This document shows positions 11,501 through 20,758 of a DNA stretch of 63,614 nt, piece by piece. How positions within the stretch are numbered: position 1 is the first letter of the stretch; every line of letters starts with the position of its first letter. The position numbers and the translations under genes are program-made. A model generated the notes under the pieces. That model worked only from the letters and a program-made list of their open reading frames with translations. It did not search any database and was not told the origin of the DNA. Origin of the DNA: Ignavibacterium sp. (GTDB lineage Bacteria; Zixibacteria; MSB-5A5; GN15; PGXB01); the NCBI GenBank assembly GCA_020724775.1, contig DYGG01000013.1, forward strand, positions 1 through 63,614, read 5' to 3'.

Positions 11501-14112
11501 AAATAATAGGGCTCAGATGAACTGGAAAGCAGTATCGGTTGCGCATTCACCCAGTACCATAATCGTCCGTCTCTGGAATCGTAGGGGATTTCCAAAGACA
11601 TGCTCTTTCCTGATGCAAAGAGCTGATCGACGACCGTCTCGAAATGCTTCACCTGTGGTCCCAAAGGCAACTCCTCAATTTTTTTGCCGACAAAATCCTC
11701 GATTTTGCCCCCCAGGACATTTGCCGCCGCTCTATTCAGAATGGTTATTCGGTGATTGGAATCTATCATGGTGATAACTTCGGTAGCGTTCTCAATTAGA
11801 AGACGGTATCTCTCTTCACTCTCACGAAGCGCTTCACGGAACTTTTTCCGCTCGGTGATATCATGGCCGATAGCGACGGCAGTCAGTTCACCGGTGAGCG
11901 GGTCGAACTGCAAGGAATTGGACCACAAGATATACCGGATCTCCCCCTTCTTGGTAAGGATTTGGTCTTCCAAACGGTCGGCCGGATGGGCGCGCACCCA
12001 CTCGGCAAAATTATCAAGCCCGGGATGGTGCAACTCCGGCGGGAGCATAAGTTCCGGCCAACGTTTTCCCAGAACCTCCGCTCGGCTATAGCCGGTTACC
12101 CGTTCGCATTCGTCATTGAAAACGGTAATTCGGGCATTCCCGTCGAGACAAAGAATCAGGCTGTTGGAAGTCCGCAGGAGTGATTGCGTAAAGTCCCGTT
12201 CCTTGAGAGCCAGTTTCTGCGCTTCAATCACAGGAGTGATATCAGAGGCAATCGCCAGAACCGAACGACATCTTCCATCAGCGCCTGTAAGCGGTTGAAT
12301 GCTTATTCGAAAGTACCGTTGCATCCCCTGTATGACGGTCGGCTCCTCGAGTATTGTTCCCTTGCAGGTTTCGATGACGGCTCTGATGTTTTTCATCTGA
12401 CGGTCGGCAATCTCTTTGGGAAAGAAATCCCACATAGTTTTTCCGTTGAATTCGGAGGATTTTCCACCCAGAACTTCGGCGGTATGCTCATTCATAAAGA
12501 CGAATCTGCCGTCATAATCGAGCGAAAATATGGAATCCCCCGCTCCTTCCACCAGCGTGCGATACATCTCCTCACTCTCGCGCAGTTTGATGGCGATACG
12601 GAGGCGGCGGTAGTTTACAATGATAATTCCGACCGAAAGAGCCAGAAGCGAAAGCAGGATGTAGATATGATATTCCCAGAAAATAATGGATGCTAATTCC
12701 AAGGCGGTACGACGTTCGATAGTTCCGATAACGGCGCTATTGGGACCGCCCAGCACGAATCTGGTTGTATTTCCCTGACTGTCATATTCCAGCGGTTGAA
12801 ACATCATGGTGGCGAGGGCATTAATTCCCCCCAGTTTCTTAAATTCATCGCTATATAAATCGACCCCGCCGGTGCGGCTCATCACGAATATCGGTTTGCT
12901 CTGACCTTTTATTCTAATTCGCCCCAGCATATATCCGAGATTAGTCGGATTCGATTGCGCCAGCAAAGTCAGCGTGGAGTCATAAATCAGCAGACGGCCA
13001 TCATTCCAGGTGGTATATATCTGATTCCCCGGCAGTTTGTCATACTCGGCCAACCAGGAAAAGATTAACCTTCCCGGCACCGGACTGGAATTATGAATTT
13101 CTCCGTTTTCGTCAATGACTACCAGCCTGCTTTCCGGGGTGGGCAGGGAGGCGGTGTCACGATAATCATTCAGCGGTAACGTTAGGTGCAGGCAGAAACG
13201 TTGTCGATTGTCATCGACGGGAATAATTTTGGAGCCCCCATAATCAGCGGCAACTATCTTGTTAAAAACCACTTCACCACGGCTGTTGACTTTGGTCAGG
13301 TATCCATAGAAATCACTGAAATAATTGTCGGTAACGCCGTTCTTGGGACCGTAGGAAGTGAATAGCACAGACGGGGTCTCACCGGCGCATTTCACCAAGC
13401 ATTCTTCGCCTATGACAGATGCGACCGGCAGCGACCATTCTATCTTCATCTCCTCAATGTCAATGCAGAATAAGACTCGGGGTTCCAGGTCGCGTCCCGG
13501 CGTAACCTGCACGAACAACTCCCCGTTGCCGTCATCGTCGTAGTCAGTATAAGTTATTATATTTACCGATGGCTCCCACTCGCCGTTTCCGGTCCGGTCC
13601 ACCCCCGATGTCAAGTAAAGCAGTTTTATCCTGCCTTCTGTCAGTACATCTTTAAGCACAAAGGCGGAATCGTTGCGGAAACAGCCTCCGGCAAGACAGA
13701 TTTGCCCGTAAAGTGAATCAAAGTAGAGGCAGTAATCAACGACTGTTACATAAATCGGGTCTTCGTCGATTACTGCCCACCTTGTCAGGTTCTGTACAAC
13801 TATGGCACCAGGGGTGTCGTCGTTGTACCGCTTGTTAAAGACGCGGGCAATGATAGCCGTCTCATGAAGTGAATCACGCGACTGCATCACCTGGAGAGGA
13901 TTGAAACTGACCCTCCGCTCGGCGCCGTAATTAACGACTTCAACGGCCTCGAGTTTGTACGGAAGAAGAGTCTCCTGGCGATTATAATCAATGAGCAGTC
14001 GGTCGGCGGCAGAGACGCTTCCGAAAAACAATAAAAGGATGGGAACGGAGAAAAGAAGCATTTGCCGCGCTCTGAGCGCGGCAGCCATTGATATAACTGT
14101 CCGAATAGACAT
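8521..14112 (-). CDS. Giant multi-PAS/GAF sensor histidine kinase
   Basis: About 1863 residues. A signal/TM segment (17-37) is followed by some 440 extracytoplasmic residues with propeller-like strands and a DYDDDGNGELFV motif of the FG-GAP type, then a second TM (about 480-502). The cytoplasmic part has PAS domains near 515, 645, 765, 1085, 1208 and 1338, most opened by an RESEERYR-like helix. GAF domains lie near 890-1060 and 1455-1620, the H-box GGFAHEIRN near 1650, and the ATPase domain at 1725-1864 (NLFINALDA, DNGVGI, GTGLGLA). It autophosphorylates on the H-box histidine and should pass phosphate to the adjacent NtrC-type regulator. The ATG at 14112 has no clear ribosome-binding site; a TTG lies one codon upstream. 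The size is exceptional for the family. Confidence 0.94.
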   Translation of the reverse strand: MSIRTVISMAAALRARQMLLFSVPILLLFFGSVSAADRLLIDYNRQETLLPYKLEAVEVVNYGAERRVSFNPLQVMQSRDSLHETAIIARVFNKRYNDDTPGAIVVQNLTRWAVIDEDPIYVTVVDYCLYFDSLYGQICLAGGCFRNDSAFVLKDVLTEGRIKLLYLTSGVDRTGNGEWEPSVNIITYTDYDDDGNGELFVQVTPGRDLEPRVLFCIDIEEMKIEWSLPVASVIGEECLVKCAGETPSVLFTSYGPKNGVTDNYFSDFYGYLTKVNSRGEVVFNKIVAADYGGSKIIPVDDNRQRFCLHLTLPLNDYRDTASLPTPESRLVVIDENGEIHNSSPVPGRLIFSWLAEYDKLPGNQIYTTWNDGRLLIYDSTLTLLAQSNPTNLGYMLGRIRIKGQSKPIFVMSRTGGVDLYSDEFKKLGGINALATMMFQPLEYDSQGNTTRFVLGGPNSAVIGTIERRTALELASIIFWEYHIYILLSLLALSVGIIIVNYRRLRIAIKLRESEEMYRTLVEGAGDSIFSLDYDGRFVFMNEHTAEVLGGKSSEFNGKTMWDFFPKEIADRQMKNIRAVIETCKGTILEEPTVIQGMQRYFRISIQPLTGADGRCRSVLAIASDITPVIEAQKLALKERDFTQSLLRTSNSLILCLDGNARITVFNDECERVTGYSRAEVLGKRWPELMLPPELHHPGLDNFAEWVRAHPADRLEDQILTKKGEIRYILWSNSLQFDPLTGELTAVAIGHDITERKKFREALRESEERYRLLIENATEVITMIDSNHRITILNRAAANVLGGKIEDFVGKKIEELPLGPQVKHFETVVDQLFASGKSMSLEIPYDSRDGRLWYWVNAQPILLSSSSEPYYLSIATDITARKRNEIRAKARLDLLTRLRTAESIDRCLELGCLAIRDAELFRRAVLTLHNEKREIINLGQVGLDPAIVEQARRGKAPNAEMAKRMTQDKYRISYSYFIPEEEGLGVTDLERAIPQEESPGNSSHAWRPGDELFVPILSAHGNYDGWLSVDTPFNGKRPDTDIIVALEELVDIVAKKVNELRSLERLNLERQALALANIALRESEERYRNLVDNAIDVIYTLSPNAVITSLNPSFEKATGWKIEDWLGKNFLLIIHPEDKEMAQQTTARLLHGEFPPVYELRIMTKDGSHRTAEFVSSPLYKDGKIVGIFGIARDTTERHLMEQALRESEAKFRHLAEHSLQGILIATRDRILFANQLFIEMTGYPKEQFLNSHPGETIKSLLHPEDLERALSSFAAHVDGPGSPNRYELRILTGGKEYRWYEVYSQGVLFDGFPASHVVLLDIHDRKVAEAALRTSEERFRAQFKNIPLPTYTWQRIDGDYILTDYNDAAAEITQGGISKFIGQRISVMYAHMPQFKDDFDYCIKTGKSLHREMEYHYVTTNLNKFLSVNYAFVPPDSIMVHTEDITERRLAEQALKYRLEFETLITGISSNFVNTPSAEIDLGINTALEKIGNFAAVDVSLLFLISEDRAELSISHIWISPLAESPPEIRQVFPLESFRWVLERALRGETIHIPRVSELPDDANAEKEALLAHDVKSMVIVPCSFQRQLVGALAFATLSREQVWTEEIMALLRIIGEIFTSAIQKSIAEQEIARINAEKIRQAKQIAGGFAHEIRNALFPARGSLSLLKKLICENLVERGHLYNYYSIADDAITRAIDITTLISKYTKLDTERYPEEVNVRAVLDEVISANQFRVEEQKVRLVMNCSDCLEVISNRRQLFMAFNNLFINALDALEGRENPMLNIHAFRFEKSCRVTFEDNGVGIDEKDISRIFEAFFSTKPNRGTGLGLATSKKVIELYGGALNVSSAPGIGTILTVELVLAR

Positions 14113-14160
14113 CAAACTGACATCGCGCAGTCCGGCTTATTCGGAACTAGTAATCGCCCT

Positions 14161-14192
14161 AAAAAATGTCGCGACCCGGAGCGGAATCCGGG
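14161..14192 (-). terminator. Weak terminator-like hairpin after the C10 peptidase gene
   Basis: A 6-bp stem (CCCGGA 14175-14180 with TCCGGG 14187-14192) precedes, on the minus strand, a palindromic GTCGCGAC and then a run of T (14161-14166). The T-run is eight bases from the stem, so termination may be partial and the downstream kinase could still be read from upstream. Confidence 0.35.
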
Positions 14193-14210
14193 GCAAGATT
14201 CAATCGATAA

Positions 14211-16328
14211 TCACGGACAAGCCGGCGCCGGTCCACTCTTATATAAATAAGTTATCAAATAGGTCGCATCGAGAATATTCACAATGCCGCTGCCGTTGGC
14301 ATCGCCCGCCATAATAGGCGAAGGAGCATGCCCTCCCCGAAAGAGAAACGCCAGCAGGTAAGTGGCATCAAGCATGCTTATATCGCCGTTGCCATTGGCG
14401 TCACCGCAAGTGAAAGGAAGCGACACCAGTCCGACATCAAGTTTCGGCATATATTCGAGCACCGGTCCCGCAAAGTTGGGGAAATGGGTGCTGAAGCCGT
14501 CAAACTTGATCCGACCCAGCTGCGACGCGTCAGCCGTCGCCGGAATATTAAAGTACAGTCTTAACACCGGACCGTATCCGGGGGCAAGGTCGGGCGTGCT
14601 GGGAGAGGTATTGAAAATATAAAAGACTCCCTGATTATTGCTGGGGTCGAATACCGGCATAGTCTTCTGGTCGAAGCCGGAAGTGCGGCAGCCGTCAAAT
14701 GAGTAATTGGCGAGGGTCATCCCCAGATCGCCTTCAAAGGTGACAGGTATTCGAATGCTTCGCAGGGGAACAGTGTTGCGGGCGTTGACGATGACTTCTA
14801 CCTGCGTACCGGCAGCACCCTGGGCATCGGCCGCCGACAAGGTATCGGCAAGAATAGTGATATACTTGGTGGCGCGGTAAGTGCGGCTATCAGCGCCGGA
14901 TATTACTTTCAGAGTGACATCATATCGCCCGGAATTTCTGTAGGTATGAACAGGTGACTGCACAAAAGCGGAATCGCCGTCGCCAAAAGCCCATATCCAC
15001 TGGTCGGTGGAAGGCAGGGTGCTGCTGCCGGTGAAGCAGACGTCAAGGGGCAGATAGCCCCAGGTGGTATCGGCGGTAAGAAAGACCCCCCGGTCGGGGG
15101 TGATCTTGGTGAGCATCTGCTCCACGGAGGGAGAGCAACCTTCCCAGTTGCAATAAAGGTCGTCAATGGTATACCAGGAATTATTGCTTCCGCCCCAGCC
15201 GTAATTCATATGCACCTGGTCGATAGGAAGAACCGATTGCCAGCCGTCACATACAATTGAGTGCATACTGATTTTATACTGAATGGGTCGGTCGGCTTCT
15301 ATTTCGGCTTTTATCATGTCGGACCAGGCTTTAAGTCCATATTGATTTCGGTCGTGCAGCTCGATTATGTCGAGATAACGGAAATAATCGGGGAAAACAT
15401 ACCGGGCATTAGAGGTATAAGCGCCGGAGCCGCAGCGGCCATAGTCCATCGAGAAAGCAACTCCAACTTCATAATTCAGTTCCGCCAGAGCGTTCTGCTG
15501 GGCGGTATTGCACGTGGGGCTGCAGCCGTTGGGGATATTGTCCCAGTCATACGGGTCGGTGAAGTCGGCGGTCAGGAGCATTCCCGGAGTGTAACCGTCG
15601 CAGGAATTGTCCCCATTCCACCAGTATGTTCTGGTGCCAGTTCCTTCCATAGGCCAGCGGTGATACGCCAGTATTTGAGCCGCCGCGGTCGCCACGCAGC
15701 CGACAACGGTTCGACCGCCATCGCCAATCGGACAGAGATTGTTGTAAGGCGCGCTCTGGTGCCAGACCGTTGTCAGCAAAGGACCGACAGTCTGCATCGC
15801 CGTAACCTTTCTCAGGGAAACAGCGGCATTAAATTCAGCCGGATTGAGGGCGTAAAGGTCCCACATATCCCGTTGCGCCGGACCATAGAGCGGGTTTTCA
15901 GCCGGCTGCACCGCATCAAGAGAGCCGTACCTCCGGACAAAAAGTTGGTTGCGATCGGTGAGAACTTCGCGAATCATCGCCGCAAACCCATCAATCTCGT
16001 TTATATCAAGGTCGTTCTCATCGGAATATGCTTTTACCGGAGCCAATTCTTTGAGAATCGGCACAATAACGTATCCGACCGGCTCAATGGAAAAGAAGTG
16101 CCCTACCACTTCCCCGCCGGCGACAATTTCGACTTCAAATTTAATTTGCGGCGAGACCGCGCCGCCCCAACTTCCTTTTTGGGAGACTATATATGAGAGC
16201 CAGTTGCGGCAGGCATTCTGCATCTCTTCGGATGATGCTCTTTCGGAGCGAGCCGGCGCAGCAATGACCAGAATTATTAGCGTCGTCAGAATGACGAAGG
16301 CGGAAACTGACCTGAATTTGTCGGACAT
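14211..16328 (-). CDS. Secreted C10 (streptopain-type) cysteine peptidase with PKD, cohesin-like and dockerin-like domains
   Basis: 705 residues. A signal peptide (1-28) and a propeptide-like region containing GYVIVPILKELAPV come first. The catalytic domain is of the SpeB/streptopain family: the nucleophile Cys is near 210 in VGCVATAAAQILAYHRW, the catalytic His near 355 in HSIVCDGWQ, and the conserved HMNYGWGG follows. A PKD domain (about 412-482, WAFGDGDSA, HTYRNSGRYDVTL) comes next, then a cohesin-like beta domain (490-625). The C-terminus carries a pair of dockerin-type calcium loops (GDANGNGDISMLDATYLL and GDANGSGIVNILDATYLI), ending GPAPACP. It should degrade protein outside the cell. 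The TGAGGAAG ribosome-binding site fixes the start. Confidence 0.92.
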   Translation of the reverse strand: MSDKFRSVSAFVILTTLIILVIAAPARSERASSEEMQNACRNWLSYIVSQKGSWGGAVSPQIKFEVEIVAGGEVVGHFFSIEPVGYVIVPILKELAPVKAYSDENDLDINEIDGFAAMIREVLTDRNQLFVRRYGSLDAVQPAENPLYGPAQRDMWDLYALNPAEFNAAVSLRKVTAMQTVGPLLTTVWHQSAPYNNLCPIGDGGRTVVGCVATAAAQILAYHRWPMEGTGTRTYWWNGDNSCDGYTPGMLLTADFTDPYDWDNIPNGCSPTCNTAQQNALAELNYEVGVAFSMDYGRCGSGAYTSNARYVFPDYFRYLDIIELHDRNQYGLKAWSDMIKAEIEADRPIQYKISMHSIVCDGWQSVLPIDQVHMNYGWGGSNNSWYTIDDLYCNWEGCSPSVEQMLTKITPDRGVFLTADTTWGYLPLDVCFTGSSTLPSTDQWIWAFGDGDSAFVQSPVHTYRNSGRYDVTLKVISGADSRTYRATKYITILADTLSAADAQGAAGTQVEVIVNARNTVPLRSIRIPVTFEGDLGMTLANYSFDGCRTSGFDQKTMPVFDPSNNQGVFYIFNTSPSTPDLAPGYGPVLRLYFNIPATADASQLGRIKFDGFSTHFPNFAGPVLEYMPKLDVGLVSLPFTCGDANGNGDISMLDATYLLAFLFRGGHAPSPIMAGDANGSGIVNILDATYLITYLYKSGPAPACP

Positions 16329-16386
16329 ATCTTCCTCAGATTTTCTAAAGTGTATTTAAAGCGGACATTTCGAGGCATTTTAGAGA

Positions 16387-16414
16387 AATATAGTCACAAA
16401 TCAGTTTATGTCAA
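16387..16414 (-). promoter_or_regulatory. Sigma-70 promoter of the C10 peptidase gene
   Basis: On the minus strand TTGACA (16414-16409) and TATATT (16392-16387) are separated by 16 bases. Transcription would start near 16380, about 50 bases ahead of the ATG at 16328. Confidence 0.65.
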
Positions 16415-16476
16415 GCAATACGATGAGCGGCGCACGAGAATAGCCTCTCGGCATAAATCTATACAAAAGAGGAATG

Positions 16477-16506
16477 AAAAAAGGGACATCGCCGGGGATG
16501 TCCCTT
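16477..16506 (-). terminator. Terminator after the DUF5916 gene
   Basis: A perfect 10-bp stem (16481-16490, AAGGGACATC, with 16497-16506) has a 6-base loop and is followed on the minus strand by TTTTC. It lies about 25 bases past the stop at 16530. Confidence 0.75.
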
Positions 16507-16529
16507 CAACCAAAAACAGGAGGATGACC

Positions 16530-18809
16530 TCAGATCTGGAACAGATACTGAAGTTTCATGAAATACTGCCGGGAACCGAGCCGCCATTTTGCCGGCAGGT
16601 CCCGGTTTTCGGCAAAATCGATATAATCGTAACTGGAGCCGGCATAGAAAACGGAAAAGGGGCTGAGACGATAGGTCAGAAGCGGGTCAACATCCCACCA
16701 GCCGTCAAAATCGTCGTACTGGAGGACCAGTCTTAGCGATAACTCCCGGGTAGCCTGGAAAAGGAAACGGGTACGGCTGATATATCCCTTGTAGAGTTCA
16801 ATTCCGGTTTCGGAATGATAACTGGCAAGATAACTTAAAGTCGGCTCTATGACCAAACGGTCGATCGGTTTGAACCCCAGTTCAACATCGATGCCGGTCT
16901 CGGTACCGGTGGTCATATAGCGTCGGGCAAGGGCTTTGCCGTAGTGAACAAATATGCCGGTTCCCAGCATATTTCCGAATCGGTTGTTAATACTCCCCTC
17001 CAGACGCCAGAGACCGCTGAAATCTCGTCCGCGCCAGGTTTCGGAACTTCCCTGATAGAAAAGACCTAACGAGGTCTGTGCCATCCGCAAGTTGGCATTT
17101 GCTCCGAAATTCAAATTTTCATTCAATCGAACATCATCAAAATTCCAGCGGCGGCCCAAATACAACTGCGGGGTGAGCCGCTCGAGAATACCGTCGGCAA
17201 AGAAGATGTTATACATGTTGTAGAGCGAAAGATTGCGGTAGTTGACGACCGGATCGAAGCCGACCTGGGTCCTATATGAAGGATTGACCTGGTTGTAATC
17301 CAGAATCCAGTTCCAGTTGCGGGCATTGCGGCGCAGTCGAGAAATGAAAGCCGTTCCCCAGTACGATTCACCGTCCAGGGCAAGAGTCTTGGTGCCGCGG
17401 TCGATAGTCATTTCGGCGAAATTGGATGTAAGGGCCGGCTTATCCGGCTCGCCGGTGTAGGTGAGTATGTACTGCCCGTCAATACGGTAATTGCGGGTGA
17501 GGCGGATATCGAAATCAAGAGCCCCGACGCTTGCCGAACCGTCACCTTCAAAATTCCGCTGACTGAGCATAACGCCAATGCGAGAGTTCTGGCCGAGAGT
17601 CTGAGCTCCGCGAAAAACCCCCACCAGACTCTTGCCGGTATTGACCAGAAGACTCGCCTGGTCGAGGGGAATTATATAAGGGGTATTCTCATCTTCAGCC
17701 ACCAGAAGAGCGAAACTCCGCCGGGCGGTTCGTCCGGCTACCTTGGCGGCGAACTTGGGGTCATTCACGGTACGGGTATAGAAGGAATTGAAGAGAGTGC
17801 GAAAGATATCGCTACCCTCCTGAAAGAATGGGCGTCGCTCCGGATAGAAAAGGGCGATAGTGGTGTTTACGTCAATTTGAGCGGCATCGGCTTCAATCTG
17901 ACTGAAATCAGGGTTATAAGCGGCTTCAATAGTGATATCGGAATTTACAGCATACTTGCCGCCGAGAGACAAGTCGGCATCCGGGTCCTGATTATCGAAT
18001 TTAGATTCGGGGTTGGCAAAATCGCTTTTCAATCCGGATTGATTGGCGACCAGCGCCGGAAGAAATTCCACTCCTTTCCCGGGATGGGCGTTAGCAATGC
18101 CGGATACGGTTCCCCACTGACAGGGCCAGCATTGCTCGTTGCGGTCGTACGCTGCCCAGGAGTACTGCTTGAAACTCTCGCGCGGTCGATTCCGCCAGAA
18201 ATCCATCTTCCAAGATTGAATATTCCGGTTGGGGAAACGGAGACTGGAGAAAGGAATGGCTATCTCCACCTGATAACCGGAATCGGTTACCTGTGCCGCT
18301 GATTCCCAGATGAGGTCAAATCCGAAATCCTCACCCCCGACAGCCGACCAGAGGGCATCTTTCTGTACGCCGTAAGGATTGACAAAAAATTCATAGGCGC
18401 GAGTGGCATCGCCGTAAGTGTCAAGAAGAAGGCAAATAGCATCATCTCCGTAAAACTGGTCTCTCTGGCACATGGTTGCCCGCAAATCGGCGGTATTGTC
18501 AAAGCAGATGAAGGCGACGTACAATTTATCCTCATCAAAAGTAACAAAAGCCCGCGTTTCCGCTTCGGGCGGGGTATTTTCACCGGGGTTTCTCTCCACG
18601 AAATTCTCGACTCGCCCGGCTGACTGCCACCCGGCATCGGAGAGATTACCGTCAACATTTATCTTCCCGGTGGCCCGGAAAATGTCCAGGGTAGGTTTGA
18701 ATACCGGTTGAAAACTTTTGCCGGCGAATGCAGATAGAGAGAGAAAAAGAATAATCGGCATAATCAGGCAGATTATCTTTGTCGGGGTTACCAGGGAACG
18801 ATTTGACAC
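16530..18809 (-). CDS. Exported CBM9-like/DUF5916 outer-membrane protein
   Basis: About 759 residues from the GTG at 18809, which has AAAGGA eight bases upstream. An ATG at 18860 in frame lacks a ribosome-binding site. A signal peptide (core ICLIMPIILFLSLSAFAG) is followed by a carbohydrate-binding-module-9-like domain (about residues 40-235: INVDGNLSDAGW, DKLYVAFICFDN, YQVEIAIPFSSLRF). A long C-terminal region of alternating aromatic strands follows, matching the DUF5916 family, which is predicted to form an outer-membrane barrel. The CBM9 fold suggests sugar or glycoconjugate contact, but no substrate or enzyme activity is known for this family. It has its own terminator and no operon partners. 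Confidence 0.88.
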   Translation of the reverse strand: MSNRSLVTPTKIICLIMPIILFLSLSAFAGKSFQPVFKPTLDIFRATGKINVDGNLSDAGWQSAGRVENFVERNPGENTPPEAETRAFVTFDEDKLYVAFICFDNTADLRATMCQRDQFYGDDAICLLLDTYGDATRAYEFFVNPYGVQKDALWSAVGGEDFGFDLIWESAAQVTDSGYQVEIAIPFSSLRFPNRNIQSWKMDFWRNRPRESFKQYSWAAYDRNEQCWPCQWGTVSGIANAHPGKGVEFLPALVANQSGLKSDFANPESKFDNQDPDADLSLGGKYAVNSDITIEAAYNPDFSQIEADAAQIDVNTTIALFYPERRPFFQEGSDIFRTLFNSFYTRTVNDPKFAAKVAGRTARRSFALLVAEDENTPYIIPLDQASLLVNTGKSLVGVFRGAQTLGQNSRIGVMLSQRNFEGDGSASVGALDFDIRLTRNYRIDGQYILTYTGEPDKPALTSNFAEMTIDRGTKTLALDGESYWGTAFISRLRRNARNWNWILDYNQVNPSYRTQVGFDPVVNYRNLSLYNMYNIFFADGILERLTPQLYLGRRWNFDDVRLNENLNFGANANLRMAQTSLGLFYQGSSETWRGRDFSGLWRLEGSINNRFGNMLGTGIFVHYGKALARRYMTTGTETGIDVELGFKPIDRLVIEPTLSYLASYHSETGIELYKGYISRTRFLFQATRELSLRLVLQYDDFDGWWDVDPLLTYRLSPFSVFYAGSSYDYIDFAENRDLPAKWRLGSRQYFMKLQYLFQI

Positions 18810-19247
18810 GGCGCCATTCCTTTCATTCAGATTGAGATATTCAATTATGCGGGATTTCATCCCTACATCAGCGGCAGGTCTTAAGCCGAGCAGAAACGCC
18901 GATGGCTCAGTACAAGCCTTGGCTCGCTCTTTTGTTCCCTGTTGTCAGTTTACGGATATCGTCGGGATTTGTTCTTAAAATCTTGGAGAAAGTGATTACC
19001 TTTGAGTCTGATTTCACAACTTTCTTGCCTGTAATGGATTAACCAATCGCAAAAAATGCCGGACTGCCGCACTGACGATCAAAAGGGAGAATCAATCTTA
19101 ATTAAAAAGGTCTCAAAAATCTGACTTGCCTTTTTGCCCAGATGATATTCATTTATTCCTTGGGACCATGTGAAACCGGTCTAATCGGAAATAACCGGAA
19201 ATAATGCAAAAGCCGGTGACTATAAACAGAGCGGAGAGATTGAAATT
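18810..19247. other. Divergent intergenic region upstream of the aldehyde dehydrogenase
   Basis: It separates the leftward DUF5916 gene from the rightward dehydrogenase gene. Apart from the degenerate Rex-like site listed separately (19002-19019) I see no ORF, RNA gene or clear promoter hexamers. The plus-strand T-rich TTGCCTTTTTGCC stretch near 19120 could serve as a weak promoter. Confidence 0.3.
19002..19019. promoter_or_regulatory. Degenerate Rex-like site upstream of the aldehyde dehydrogenase
   Basis: The right half TTCACAA is perfect and the left half TTGAGTC matches 4 of 7 positions of TTGTGAA. The halves are four bases apart, as in Rex operators. Acetaldehyde/alcohol dehydrogenases are classical Rex targets. 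By itself this site is weak; it is listed because two better sites occur in the window. Confidence 0.3.
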
Positions 19248-20714
19248 ATGGCGAATATGGGTTACAGGAATGGGGTTGATATCGACGGCATAATGGATAA
19301 GGCGGTGGCGGCGGCGGCCGCTTTCAGAACCTATTCTCAGGAGGCGACCGACCGGATTGTAACGGCCGTCTATCATGCCGGTTTCAATAACCGGGTTCGT
19401 CTCGCCAAGATGGCGTATGAGGAAACCGGTATCGGTATCTGGCAGGACAAGGTTATCAAGAATGCCATCGCCACCCGGTTTGTTTATGAAGATATCAAGA
19501 ACATGAAGACGGTGGGTATCATTTCGGAAGATCCCCAGAACGGCGTAATCGAAATCGCTCAGCCATTAGGACCGATTTTCTGCGTTACTCCGGTTACCAA
19601 TCCGACTTCGACAGTACTCTTCAAGATTCTGATATCTCTTAAGTCACGCAATCCGATTGTCATACGCCCGCACGGGGCGGCAAAGAAATGCTCCATTGAA
19701 GCGGCAAAAATCTGCTGCGAAGCCGCCCTGGCGGCGGGAGCGCCGGAGAACTGTATTCAGTGGGTCAAAAATTCGACCGAAGAGGAGACACTTCAGTTCA
19801 TGCGGCATCACAAGACCGCGCTGGTGCTTGCCACGGGGTCAACATCGCTGGTGCGCGCCGCTTACAGTTCCGGTAATCCGGCGATCGGGGTCGGTCCCGG
19901 GAATGTCCCGGCTTTTATCGGAAGGACAGCCGATGTCCCCTTTGCCGTGGAGCAGATTTTTATCTCCAAGACTTTCGACAACGGCACTATCTGCGCCAGC
20001 GAGCAAGCTCTGGTGGTCCGGTCGTGCCACGTTGAGGCAGTTATTGAAGAATTCAAGAAACGGAAAGCATATTTTCTCTCACCGGAAGAGATAAAAAGAC
20101 TGGAGCCAGTAGCATTCAATTTGACGACAAGAACAATGCGGACAGAAGTTATCGGGCAACCGGCGCCCAGAATAGCCGAAATGGCTGGATTTTCGGTACC
20201 GCCCGATACTACCTTGCTGATTGCAATTTTAGAAGAGGTCGGCCTGCACTCTCCCCTGTCGCTGGAGATTCTGGCGCCGATACTGGCCTTTTACAAAGCG
20301 GACAATTTTGAGCAGGCGGTGGAACTCTGCCGCAAAATCAATCATAACGGCGGCCTGGGGCATACGATAAGCATCTTTTCCAATAGCGAAGAGCGGATAA
20401 TGCATTTTGCCTCGGTTATGAATGCCGGCAGAATCCTGGTCAACACCCCGGCTTCGCACGGCGCCATGGGAGGAACCTTTAATGCCCTTAGGCCCTCGTT
20501 GACTCTTGCCTGCGGCTCCGGCGGAAAGAACATCACCACCGATAATATCACCGCGCGGCATCTGCTCAATATTCAACGGGTGGCGCGCCGTCAGGCGCAT
20601 CCCTGCTTTCGTCCCGAGATGATTCAGTTGTGTCTCGATGAAACGGTCGGTGCTGAGACGTTCGAGCATCATTGCAACCGCAAGAGCAACTCAGTCCGCG
20701 ATAATCACAATTAA
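19248..20714 (+). CDS. CoA-acylating aldehyde dehydrogenase (AdhE N-terminal-domain type)
   Basis: 488 residues, cytoplasmic. The sequence follows the aldehyde-dehydrogenase half of bifunctional AdhE and stand-alone acetaldehyde dehydrogenases: EIAQPLGPIFCVTPVTNPTS, the NAD-binding TGSTSLVRAAY and GVGPGNVPA, and the catalytic Cys near 247 in FDNGTICASEQ. The reaction is aldehyde + CoA + NAD+ to acyl-CoA + NADH, reversible. The iron alcohol dehydrogenase half of AdhE is absent. No microcompartment shell genes are nearby, and it lacks a microcompartment-type targeting extension. GGAGAG lies ten bases before the ATG. It is monocistronic and converges on a lipoprotein gene. The preferred aldehyde cannot be read from sequence. 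Confidence 0.92.
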   Translation: MANMGYRNGVDIDGIMDKAVAAAAAFRTYSQEATDRIVTAVYHAGFNNRVRLAKMAYEETGIGIWQDKVIKNAIATRFVYEDIKNMKTVGIISEDPQNGVIEIAQPLGPIFCVTPVTNPTSTVLFKILISLKSRNPIVIRPHGAAKKCSIEAAKICCEAALAAGAPENCIQWVKNSTEEETLQFMRHHKTALVLATGSTSLVRAAYSSGNPAIGVGPGNVPAFIGRTADVPFAVEQIFISKTFDNGTICASEQALVVRSCHVEAVIEEFKKRKAYFLSPEEIKRLEPVAFNLTTRTMRTEVIGQPAPRIAEMAGFSVPPDTTLLIAILEEVGLHSPLSLEILAPILAFYKADNFEQAVELCRKINHNGGLGHTISIFSNSEERIMHFASVMNAGRILVNTPASHGAMGGTFNALRPSLTLACGSGGKNITTDNITARHLLNIQRVARRQAHPCFRPEMIQLCLDETVGAETFEHHCNRKSNSVRDNHN

Positions 20715-20723
20715 AGGCTCGCA

Positions 20724-20758
20724 TTAGCGGCGCGATAGTTTGATAACGCTGCCGCTAA
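20724..20758. terminator. Hairpin between convergent genes
   Basis: A perfect 8-bp inverted repeat (TTAGCGGC 20724-20731 with GCCGCTAA 20751-20758) sits between the stop codons of the dehydrogenase and the lipoprotein gene. It could act for both directions, although neither side has a proper T-run. Confidence 0.35.
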
